NCBI GenBank assembly: GCA_001598975.1
Contig: BBXU01000888.1
Location: 1 to 64,000 of the forward strand
Length of the DNA stretch: 64,000 bases
Direction of reading: 5' to 3'
From: Parachlorella kessleri
Taxonomy: Eukaryota; Chlorophyta; Trebouxiophyceae; Chlorellales; Chlorellaceae
Of the stretch, positions 46,801 through 55,750 are shown in pieces. Every line of letters begins with the position of its first letter. Position 1 is the first letter of the stretch. Below the pieces are notes generated by a model. The model was not told the DNA's origin and did not search any database. It saw nothing but the letters and a program-made list of their open reading frames with translations. Made by a program: the position numbers and the translations under genes.

Positions 46801-47419
46801 GCCGCGGCGGTGGGTTGGGACTGTCAGTTGCGTTGATGTGGAGCGTGAGGTGTAGGGGTTCTGCGGGCTCGCCGCTTTGCTGCCGCAGGGCGGCATCTAG
46901 CCGGGCCTGGAGGTCGGCTATCATGTGGTTCTTGAGCCGCAGAGCCTGTGCCACCATACACAGGCTTGCATCCACCTGCGCAGGGGCATAGCGTGGAAAG
47001 CGACACATAAGCGTGCAGGAGAAACGGCGTCATATCTTGGCACACCGCACCATAACAGTGGCCCGCTGAGCCAGCTTCTACTGAAGCCATATTATGTTTG
47101 CAAGTGTTCCAGGGGCGCAAGTAGTCTGACCAGCAACTAGGCGCCACCGAAAAAATAAGTGCGTTTGCAACAGCTCCGCTTCACTCCAAAAACACCAACA
47201 CACAGTTGCCTTCATACACAGTTGCCTTCATACACAGAATTTGAGACTGTCAACTTGCCCACCCGCAAACTCAACATGCCTCACTGTTTGGTGTGGCTAC
47301 ACCCTGGCTGCCCTCTCAAAAAAACCCTCCCCTACCTCGTCGGCCTTGTAAAGTTTGGCCTCGGCATGCTGCCGACCAGCTTGAGAGCGAATGCTCCAGC
47401 TGCCCGGGCTTGCAGGCAT
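37853..47419 (-). CDS. 1820-aa coiled-coil protein with 22-residue hendecad-type repeats
   Basis: Twelve exons, 5463 nt: 47419-47336, 46975-46388, 46030-45737, 45410-45009, 44520-44119, 43662-43261, 42834-42433, 42040-41825, 41504-41337, 40905-40815, 40462-38171, 37974-37853. Exons 4-7 (residues 323-858) are each exactly 402 nt, phase 0, and each encode four 22-residue repeats of the form AQLxSAAADLLVxSQLExxx, then a Gln/Glu-rich heptad tail (AARDEAIVQLQQ...). Exon 8 adds two more repeats, 18 in all. Residues 29-322 and 931-1016 are ordinary coiled coil rich in Gln, Glu and Leu. Exon 11 (1017-1780) is low-complexity, Gln/Ser/Pro-rich and probably disordered, with poly-Gln runs. No membrane segment or enzymatic motif. 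Such proteins are usually structural or tethering factors; a cytoskeletal, centriolar/flagellar or golgin-like role is only inference. The start (MPASPGSW) is the first ATG that joins in frame; the 3' exons follow phase. Confidence 0.85.
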
Positions 47420-47566
47420 GCTTGTAAGCTGCGCGCTGGGAGGCTGCCGAACCATCAGGCTCCTGTCAACTGCTCATAACAGTGGAAACAGACCTACGAT
47501 GGCACTGAAAAGGAACAAGGCCGTATGAGTCACGGGTTCCAGCCGTCTACCGTTCAAGTGCCAGCC
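47420..47566. promoter_or_regulatory. 147-bp divergent region
   Basis: Separates the predicted starts of the long coiled-coil gene (minus) and the small coiled-coil gene (plus). If both starts are right this is a compact bidirectional promoter. No TATA box seen. Confidence 0.35.
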
Positions 47567-48190
47567 ATGCAGCATGATGTGGGTGCTGTGCAGGCATGTG
47601 TGCAGGGAAACAAATGCCTGGCCATCAACTGCCCTCGTAAGGCTTCTTGTCACAAGTTATATTTGTTCTATATTACTGCTCACTGTTTCCTCTGCATGTC
47701 AGCGACATGTGATCCATGGCAGCGCACGACCCAGGAATATACAAGAAGTCAGGGGCACCTCAGCTGATTGATTCTGCGCACGCATGTGTCCGTGCTGCCC
47801 TGGCCACAGCCCGCCTGACTGCTGAGGGGTCGGGGATTAGTGTGAGTCTAGCTTTCCCAGTGTCTCGTCGGCAAGGCTCTTGACCACTCTAGTTCAGACG
47901 AGGGAGAAGTATATGTCAACATTGTGAACGTGCAGAAAATTCGTGAGGCCAGTCAACAGCTGGTCAAGTCTGAGCAGAGCATCGTGAAGACGCAGCACGT
48001 TGTTGAATCGTTGCCCAAGCTAGTAGCCTCCCTGCGAGGCACACAGGACCTCATTGTCCAGCACGGCAGCAAGCTGCCAGCGCTGCAGTCGCAGACCTCT
48101 CAAGTCTGCCAGCAGCTGCTGCTGGGGAGCAATCGGCGAGTCAGCAGCGGGGGTAGCGGCAGTGCAGCATCATCGCCGCCTGCTAGTTGA
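47567..48190 (+). CDS. small coiled-coil protein, function unknown
   Basis: The secure exon is 47936-48190, coding KIREASQQLVKSEQSIVKTQ, then a helical amphipathic segment and a Ser/Gly tail. Upstream, exon 47764-47841 (LIDSAHACVRAALATARL...) joins in phase through GTGAGT and GTGCAG, and a 4-codon first exon at 47567-47578 (MQHD, donor GTGGGT) completes a 114-aa model whose length is a multiple of three. Size and all-helical character recall small subunits of lysosome/vesicle complexes such as BORC or BLOC-1, but I see no diagnostic motif, so this stays a guess. The first exon is weakly supported. Confidence 0.5.
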
Positions 48191-48289
48191 CTTTGAGCTT
48201 TGGTCAGGCCTCGTTGCTTGGGATCAAATGTCGCTTCCTCACCAGACAGCTGCTCAGAGGTGCCTGGTGACGAATGCTGTGGTGAGCAG

Positions 48290-50020
48290 ATGGAGGCAGC
48301 ACTGAGAGCAGCAGAAGAAGCTCTGCTGGGGGGCCGCCCCAGCCTTGCACTGGCTCTGCTGTCAGCAGCGTCAGATGCGAGTACTGCAGCGGGGCAGAAG
48401 GAAGCAGGCTCGTCAAGTGCAGAGCTTTGCCGCAGGCAGCAGCAGCTGCAGGCATTGTGCCGAGTTCACCTCGCAGGTCCCTCACTAGAGAGCTGGAGCA
48501 AGGTGAGGAGCAAGGCTCATACCTGGCAGTGCCCCTTCTCAATGACAGTTCGTGTAAACCCTGCTAGGGCTCCAGTGTGGGCAGCAAGCCCTTCGCCAGC
48601 ACCTGTCGGCCATAGGAAGGAACGCTCGTCCAAAACAGCTACTTGCCACATGTATAACCTACGGCACATTGTCTCCATTGCTCAGTAACCCACCACGTTC
48701 CCTCGGTTCTATGCAGCTGCTTGGCTTTGCCAGCCCTCGGGAAGCTGCGAGCCAGCCAGCTGAGGTGCGGCGGCGGTACCGCCAGCTGGCAGCAGCGGTA
48801 CACCCAGACAAGTGTGCAGTACCAGGGGCCAGCCAGGCCTTCCAGAAGCTACAGGGAGGTGTGCAGGGGCTACTGAAAGGGGTTGACAGCGGTGGGGCAG
48901 AGGCTGGCCATGCTGCTAAGCGGCGGCGGCACAATGATGGGCTGAGCCCACTTGATGAGGAACCTGGGGAGACGGACACTCTGAGGGATGAGGAGTGGTT
49001 CGACGAGGCCTGGCTGGCCTCAGATAATGATGGCTTTGCTTGGTGGAGTGAGTGGGACGCATTCACCTCCCCTCCAGATCTGCCGGACCACCCGGGCGAA
49101 CAGCAACAGCACCAAGAAGGACAGCAACCGCAGCAGGCCCAGCAGCCGCAACAAGGAGAGGCAGAGCAGTCACTGCCAAAGGTCAGCAGTGCCGGCATCA
49201 CCCAAGGTGGGCGAATCCAGCATGGCCCATGTGGCGACAGGCAAGAGGTCAAGGCCCCCGTGGGCAGTCCTGCCTTAGCAGAAAATGCCGGAGCTGCACC
49301 TTCTGTCGGTGGGACAGGCAGTGGGGCTAGTGCGGCAACTGCTGCTGCTGCTGTTTCAAGTGCTGCTGCTGCCGCCCCCAAGGCAGCTGGTGAGAGTGAG
49401 CAGCCAGAGGTGGATGATGTGACACAGCTTGCCAACTTGGACCTTGAGGAGTTGAGAACAGAGGTGCAGCGGCGCCAGAATGCGCTGCTTGGCGCCCGTA
49501 GTGACGGTGGAGTCAAGCCACGACCATCGATGCAAGAGCTAAACATGCGTTTGAGGTGAGCAGGCAGCCACACGCTATATTTCCGGGTCATGGCGGCCAT
49601 TCCTTGAGGGCGCGCTCTGCCTGTGTTTACCATACTCATTGCGACCTTGCATGCGGGCGTGCTCCAGCCCTGGCCGGAAAGGCAGGGGTGGGTGCTGCAC
49701 CGTGTTAGAAACTGTTTGAGGCGCTGCATGGTACTTACATATGCTCATGGCTCCCATTGTGCTTGTGGTGGCACCTGCTGGGATGTGGCAGGTAGTGTGG
49801 ACCCTTGAGTGGATGTGTGCAATACGGCCTGTCCACTGCAGCAGCTGAGTGCCCTGAAGGGGACACATTCTTGCTCACCAACTGCAGTCTACCAGGTGTG
49901 TGCAATCACTATGCTGGGTGCTTGTGTATGCATTGCAGGAGGGCCAGGGGTGTGTTGATTAGCAAACTACAGCAGGGTGCTCCACCATCAACCGCACCAT
50001 CCGAGGGAGGCTTCCTGTGA
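48290..50020 (+). CDS. J-domain (DnaJ-like) co-chaperone
   Basis: Three exons: 48290-48502, 48717-49555, 49939-50020; 1134 nt, 377 aa. A helical N-terminal region (EAALRAAEEALLGGRPSLAL) precedes a J domain: WSKLLGFASP, RRRYRQLAAAVHPDKC with the HPD motif at 100-102, then AFQKLQGGVQGLL. HPD stimulates Hsp70 ATPase. A helical segment before a J domain also occurs in a group of plant J proteins with AEKKF-type N-termini, which this resembles in layout. After the J domain comes a basic AKRRRH stretch, an acidic Trp-rich region (EEWFDEAW, FAWWSEWDAF), a Gln/Pro linker, an Ala-rich segment and a C-terminal helix with charged residues ending LISKLQQGAPP. No DnaJ zinc finger or C-terminal domain, so class C. 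The start at 48290 is the first ATG in the frame; an upstream coding exon cannot be excluded. Confidence 0.8.
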
Positions 50021-51055
50021 CTACACATAGCAGTTGGAGAACCCCTGGCTTGCCCTGCCTCAAAACCCACTTGCCCAATTACCCGCGAGTGACACCTAGT
50101 TTTGCGCAAGGACCCAGACTTTGCGCAACTGCTGGCAGAGGTTGTGTTGGCTTTGCTCACCATACTCTTAGTCCTACAAAGTTCATGGCTTGGCAGGCCA
50201 TCTGTCTGCTTGTATTAATGAGGGTGGTAGGTAGTGCGAACAGAGAGGAAATAGGGTATATCTGTACTGAGGGCCGGGCTGGATGCAAATGTGCTGCTGA
50301 GTCTTAGCATGGGTGGCAGGTAGTGCAAACAGGGAGTAGAGCTGAGCTGGGCTGGACTGGACTGGACGGAACTGACAGGGCTGGATGCAACATGAGCCTG
50401 AGTCTTGCCTGAGTCTTGCTATGAGTGCCTAGTATTGCTAGGTGCAAGAGCTTTTGTTCGGATCCAGTGGTGAACGTCATCTCTTTCTGTTATCAAGTAT
50501 ACATCTTGTCTTTCAAGTACAAGGCTTGATTGTATGTATGTTGGGTTCCATGTCCAGCGGCTGAGATGACATAACTTGGCCCAGGTACACATGGTACCTT
50601 GTACACTTGGCACAGACGTGTCAGCATGTCCAGCCATTCGAACTGGTACCAAGTCAACTTGGAGTGCACATGTGCCTTGTATGGACCTCATTGACTATAA
50701 GTAACCATGGTCAGCCACAAGCCGCATCAGGCAGCACTGACAGCTGCTACCCACAAAAGCCCTTCCGGGAAGAAAATTCCCTTGGCTTCGAAGCCATCCT
50801 TGCACAGCGGCTCAGAGTCCCAAGCTGATTGAGGCCTAATCATGCGCCCTTGCATTTGCTACCTCCGATCACATAGTGAACAAAGCCCACAGTACAGCCC
50901 AACCAAAATGTGCCAAGCATGCTCCCAATCAACTGCATCACACAACAGTAAATTGCGTTAGCTAGATGGACGACCCCAAACATGGCTTTTTCAGCACTTT
51001 TACCTGCTTGCTCCCCTTCCCCACAACCTTGTAGCAATAAACCCATTCTATGTGC
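50021..51055. other. intergenic with repeats
   Basis: Downstream of the J-protein gene. No gene seen. Contains the reverse-orientation dispersed repeats at about 50165-50410; the rest is featureless to me. Confidence 0.4.
50165..50410 (-). repeat. reverse copies of the 28.8-29.5 kb dispersed repeat
   Basis: GCATGGGTGGCAGGTAGTGC followed by AAACAGGGAGTAGAGCTGAG and GCTGGACTGGACTGGAC near 50308-50372, plus a more diverged copy near 50217-50260 (AGGGTGGTAGGTAGTGCGAA), are reverse complements of the plus-strand units 21 kb away. GAGTCTTGCCTGAGTCTTGC follows. Confidence 0.8.
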
Positions 51056-51059
51056 CGTA

Positions 51060-51400
51060 GCACCTGCTACATGCTACCGCCCTGGCTCGCCATCCTTTGC
51101 TGCAGGTGGCCCTTGCTCAAGCGTCACTGAGCCGCCACACAAGCTGGAAGATGCTGGCTGTGAGGCCAGACGACCAGCCTGCACCCTCCCAAGCTTTTTC
51201 GGAGTTTCCTTGCATCCCAACCGCTGCGTCCACCGCCCTGTCGACCCGACTGCCCACAGGACCTGGCATACCTGACGGCTAGCACTTCCAGGTGAGGCAA
51301 TGAGTTGCGACTGCTAGGGCTGACCTGATCCCAGTCATGGCCCCAGGCTGTGAGTCCTGTTGCATGTTTCATGGCTGCCTGACTTGCTGCGGACTTCTTG
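51060..51400 (+). pseudogene. copy D: exon 2 fragment of the unknown family
   Basis: Matches exon 2 (VALAQASLSRHTSWKMLAVR, then PDDQPAPSQAFSEFPCIP) and the following intron of the intact gene. The frame is lost in the second half, and exons 1, 3 and 4 are absent. Lies tail-to-tail with fragment E. Confidence 0.8.
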
Positions 51401-51479
51401 CCCTAACATGAGATTCTAGTATTGGCCTCCGTGGGCAGAAGACAGCAGCAAGTCAGGCTGACCCCAACATGGAACGAGG

Positions 51480-51800
51480 CATTGAACCTGAGGCCATGAC
51501 AGGGCATTGGTCTGCCCAAGGTAGCCCCACCCACCGCTCACATGCAGCTGCTTGCCAGCAGTTACGCCAAGTCAAGGTGAGCACAGTGGTGAGCAGGGGC
51601 GGTGGGCGCAGCAGTAGGGATGCCGGGAAACTCCAAGAAGGCTGGGAGAGCGCAGGCTGGTCAGCAGGCCTCATAGTCAGCAGCTTCCAGCTGGTGGGGC
51701 AGCTGAGTGACGCTTTGCACAAGGGCCACCAGCAGAGCATGGCAGGCCAGGGCGTCAGGCCGGGGACCAGCAGGGGAGCCTGGCAGCGAAGGAGGCCAGG
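51480..51800 (-). pseudogene. copy E: inverted exon 2 fragment of the unknown family
   Basis: Reverse-strand relative of exon 2: the codons for ALAC, then LLVALVQ (missing the CAG codon present in other copies), then diverged sequence and the start of the next intron. With copy D it forms an inverted pair separated by about 80 bases. Confidence 0.7.
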
Positions 51801-51830
51801 CTAGCTGCCCAGGTGCTGAGCCCCTGATCG

Positions 51831-53435
51831 CTCATGGTCGGGTGGGGAAAGCTGGGGTGGGTGGGGAAAGCTAACACCGGGCTGCTGCACTTTCTGCACA
51901 CACCAGGTTGCTGCTTTTGTACCCACTGTGAAGGAGGGTTGCTCCCTCTTCCTTCTCGTTTTAGGTGGGCGGCTGAGGCTCGCTGTCTTCGCGCCATGGC
52001 ATGACCAGCTTCTTGGGGGCCACTTTTCTGCCCCCTCCTAATCATGCCTAGTCAGACTGGGCTGCTGGGGAGCCCTGCCGGCTATCCCCAACCATGGCGA
52101 GACACTGTCAATCAGGATAACCCATCTTACAGCTGCCCTCTAGATTGCCCTATCCCTTTATAAAGTGACTTCAATTTACAAGGGTGGTGCAGTGCATTGC
52201 TCAAACCCATCCAGTGCAGAGAGCTTGGAGCTGTCTAACGATTGGGTGCGCTTGTCAACATGGCCTGTATCTGTTGCAGTTCACCCGCTAGCTAGTCTAT
52301 AAGCTTGTAGCATTTGCATATCAAGTTGAGAAGCCCAGGGACCCTGCACCAAGGCTCACAGAGGCTCAGGGAGGTGCCCTGGACACAGCCTGCCCCTCGG
52401 GTGTGCAGGACGTCATGCGGCCTGCATAACGTCCCATATGGCGTCCTGCGGCCATATGGGATGGGTACAGGACGCCTGCAGGATAGCCCGTAAGCACAGT
52501 GAATCTAGGAGTCGGGGCATCCTGTGCACAAAGCCATCATGAACAGCAGGGTTCATGCTGGCCAGGGTCCCCCACCTTGTGTCAAGCATGATGCACACTC
52601 GGGGCTGTAGATTGTGGTCACGATGAGGCCACCCACCCCAAACTGGAAATTTCCGCCTGACCGGGGAGAAAGGTTTGGGGCTAGGGCAGGCTGCCTGCCA
52701 GGCAGGTGGTTGCTGCTGCTGCTGCCGCCTGCCAGTGAAGGGTTCTTGACAGTTGTGTCCGCGTGCCTGACAGCTTGTCCCTGGGCGCGCTGGCGCAGTC
52801 AACCCCCCAAAATTCCCAGGGAGCTAGCTAGCGCCCAAGGAGTCCCCCAAAACATTACCCTCGATGGCTTGCAGCATGCGGCGTGAGGTGCGAACCCTGT
52901 GTCACTGAGACGTACCCCTGGTGGCACATCGAGGCCCACGTACCCTGCCGCATGATCACTGATGGCAGCAGTTCAGGGACGCCTACATGGAACTCAAAGG
53001 TAGCCCCTCCGTGTCGACAGCTGTGTCCAGCTACTGCTGCTGGAACCAAACCCACAGCCTGGGCATAGCTTTGGGGGTGCGCACCAGCAGGCGGTGCGTC
53101 ACCCGACAACACTTAAACCATAGGGTATACCCTACGTTCTGCATGGATGGCCATAGGAGCTTGCGCTATAGACAAAAGCTTCAAAGTGCTGCTGGACAGG
53201 GCTGACAGCAGCCGGTGCGACGCCTCCAAGGCATGAAAATAATTGGCTTCCCTTTGGGCACGAGGTACGCATTCACAGCCCGGCCAGTCTGCTTCGCTTC
53301 ACTAGCCCTCTTCACGGTGGTTGGTGGCACCCATCAAGTCAGAATAACGTGGGCCAGAACCGCTGCAAGTTCGGGTCATGGCGGCATCAGGGCAGGCAAG
53401 CGGTGGCAGGGACGCCTTGCATACCTGCACTAGGC
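51831..53435. other. intergenic, no gene recognised
   Basis: About 1.6 kb. Includes a hairpin-type inverted repeat CCCATATGG, 10 bases, CCATATGGG near 52433-52461, and a short duplicated GGTGGGTGGGGAAAGCT motif near 51840-51870. The last 200 bases lead into the conserved 5' flank of the unknown family. Confidence 0.4.
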
Positions 53436-53510
53436 CTGCATGTAGACTGGGAGTGTGTAGCCGAGGCGCGGCCTGGGGTTTTGGGGTTTGGCGCCCGCGC
53501 TCATGAGCGC

Positions 53511-53517
53511 ATATAAG
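53511..53517 (+). promoter_or_regulatory. TATA-like box of the unknown family gene
   Basis: ATATAAG about 122 bases upstream of the start codon, inside GAGCGCATATAAGCCGGTCC. The same element is conserved at the equivalent position upstream of copies A and B, so it was part of the duplicated unit. Confidence 0.6.
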
Positions 53518-53638
53518 CCGGTCCGAGCTGCTTGCAGGCACCACTTCCTCAACGTTCGTCTCAAGCCCCTTCCCTGCCTCCTCGCAAGACTACTCCCCCC
53601 CGCCTGCGCTGCCAGCCCAGCCGCCTGCCAATCTAGAG

Positions 53639-55055
53639 ATGAACACCACCATGGCCGCGTCCTCGGTTGATGCTTCTTCGGTCGCCAACAGGAAGCTTAT
53701 ACTGTCTACCTCCTTCAAGTACGACACGCAGGCCAGCTTTGGAAACAGCAAGGTGAGCTCCCGAGCCCGCGCTTTGACGGGTACTGTCCTGCAGGCGCGC
53801 TAGGGGTCGGTCACTGAAGGGGCCCTCGTTCCCCTTTGCACGGAAGGGACTTGCACTGTTTGTGTGTCTTACATCGACTGGCACGGTGCATCAGTTACCA
53901 TCATGTTGACTGCTTGCACCATGACAGCGATCGCTGCCGGGTCATCTGCCTGACATGGCCGCTACAACGGACAGCTAGCCTGGCCTCAGGAGCGTGGCAG
54001 CAGCCCTCGCTGCTGCCACCCTCCTGGTCCACTGCTGGTCCCCGGCCTGACGCCCTTGCCTGCCTTCATCTTCTGCAGGTGGCACTAGCGCAAGCGTCAC
54101 TGAGCCGTCACAGCAGCTGGAAGCTGCTGGCTGTGAGGCCTGAGGACCAGCCTGCACCCTCGCAAGCCTTCTCAGAGTTCCCTTTCATCCCTGCCGCTGC
54201 ACCCACCGCTCCTGTGGACCACTGTGCCCAACATGATTTGACGTACCTGCTGGCGAGCGCCGCCAGGTGAGCCAGTGGGCGGGGGCTGCCTGGGCTCACC
54301 TGTTGCCTGTCGTGGCCTGCCCCGTTGCATGTTGGGCCTGCCTGACTTGCTGCGGGTTTCATGCCACCTGGAGGCCCATACTGGTAGGTTGTGTGTGAAA
54401 CACCAGGTAGAGCCTGTCACTTCAGCTTCTGAGTCCGGTGCCGTGCCAATCTCTCTGCCTGCAGGGCCTCCTCTGCCGACTACCCACCCGTAACAGAGGC
54501 CAGCGGCTGTCCGTCTTCCGAGTCATCCTGTGCATCCATCACCAGCTGCACCGCCCCGCTGCTTGACGTTGCGGGCCTGCTCAGCTCTGGCGCCCACCTG
54601 CGGAGCACATGGGACGGGTGCACGTGCCTGATCCTGGGCACCCCAGCCCCGGCCCCGCCCAATCAGGGACAGCAGTATAGCGGAGCCTGCCAGGCGCTCG
54701 TCTTGCGGGCCGGTTGCTTGCTCACCTATGCTGCGGTTGCGAGGTGAGCCCTGCAAGGTGGCTGGCTTGCCTGTGATGTGCGTGCACCCCAACCTCAGAG
54801 CATGGCCCTGGCGGTGACCTTGCCCAGCGCTCCCACGCTCACCCGCCTGCTCCCCTGCACCCTGCTTACAGGTCTGAGCCTGAGCCATCGACTGCCACCG
54901 CCGACACTGTTGCCGACAGCTGTGATGCCATGGCTGCCACCCAGCCGGCCTCCATCAGCAGTGACAGCGACACATGGACCATGCAGTACTGGATGTGGTG
55001 CGCAGACGCAGCGGCCGCCCTGGGCAAGCCCAGAACGTATGCCGCATGTGTGTGA
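53639..55055 (+). CDS. intact member of a local gene family, 254 aa, function unknown
   Basis: Four exons: 53639-53752, 54079-54266, 54465-54743, 54872-55055; 765 nt, 254 aa, all GT-AG and in frame. Features: N-terminal Ser/Ala-rich segment (MNTTMAASSVDASS), then SFKYDTQASFG; an exon 2 helix VALAQASLSRHSSWKLLAVR; exon 3 with GAHLRSTWDGCTCLILGTP and ACQALVLRAGCLLTYAA; exon 4 acidic/Ser-rich, ending in TMQYWMWCADAAAALGKPR and TYAACV. Many Cys and Trp; no clear signal peptide, membrane span or known motif. Comparison with damaged copies A and B shows exon 2 of identical length and conserved borders, so it was once maintained as protein-coding. I do not recognise the family; it may be lineage-specific. 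Two TGTAA motifs lie about 190 and 210 bases past the stop. Confidence 0.75.
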
Positions 55056-55244
55056 GCTGGCAGCTCTGTTTGGAGGGGCCTTGTGGCTGGAAAGAGCTAT
55101 CCAGCTGTGTTCAGCATTGACGGGAGGTGGCGCTGCCCCGCCCACTGCTACCTGCTTGTCTCCGATGCGTTGTGTATCCAGATTTCGGATATTTTGACCC
55201 CGCTCTGACTGACAGTGCCAGTACGGCCATGTTGTGACTCTGCT

Positions 55245-55268
55245 TGTAACTTCAATCGCTGCATGTAA
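55245..55268 (+). terminator. duplicated TGTAA polyadenylation motif
   Basis: TGTAACTTCAATC occurs twice, at 55245 and 55264. TGTAA (UGUAA) is the established polyadenylation signal of green algae. The position, 190-213 bases after the stop of the unknown family gene, suits its 3' end. In copy B the equivalent site is mutated. Confidence 0.6.
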
Positions 55269-55750
55269 CTTCAATCTCTGCCGAAGTGAATAAGTACAAT
55301 TGAACAACCCCCACATTTAACATCTCAGTAATTGACCTGCGTTTCCGCTGAAGGAAAGGCTTACCTGCACATGAGGATGTGTAAATGAAGGAAATGATAC
55401 ACCTACATGGTTGCTGCCAACAGCGCTTTCAAACAAGCAGCCACCATTGCAACGCTGGCAATCCTGCCAAGTTGCCAGCTATGTGTAGTCCTGGGACCTA
55501 TTCCATACTCAACTCCAGCGCGAACGCCGCACCACCCACTCTACAGATTGTCTCAGAAAAAGGGAAGCAAGGCAGATACATACTTCACGGGTCGAAGAGA
55601 CCTCTCTTTTTCCACACTTGTTCAGGGCCGCTGGGCCAGTCTAACCCGGACAAAAAGCAAGAACCACGCTGGCAGGCTCCTCACCAGCCACTGCGCAGCT
55701 GAACCCCCTGCACTGCTTGCTACTATGACTCGCTGGCCAGCCCTCCCTTG
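55269..55750. other. convergent intergenic region
   Basis: About 480 bases between the 3' end of the unknown family gene (plus) and the stop of the 683-aa membrane protein gene (minus). Nothing else seen. Confidence 0.4.

Noticed and set aside
48659..49729. 356-codon minus-strand frame over the J-protein gene
   Set aside because: Shadow of the GC-rich J-domain exon; HPD and the splice borders support the plus strand.
52433..52461. Hairpin CCCATATGG/CCATATGGG considered as a regulatory RNA or terminator
   Set aside because: A 9-bp stem isolated in intergenic DNA is expected by chance at this scale, and no flanking gene ends here.
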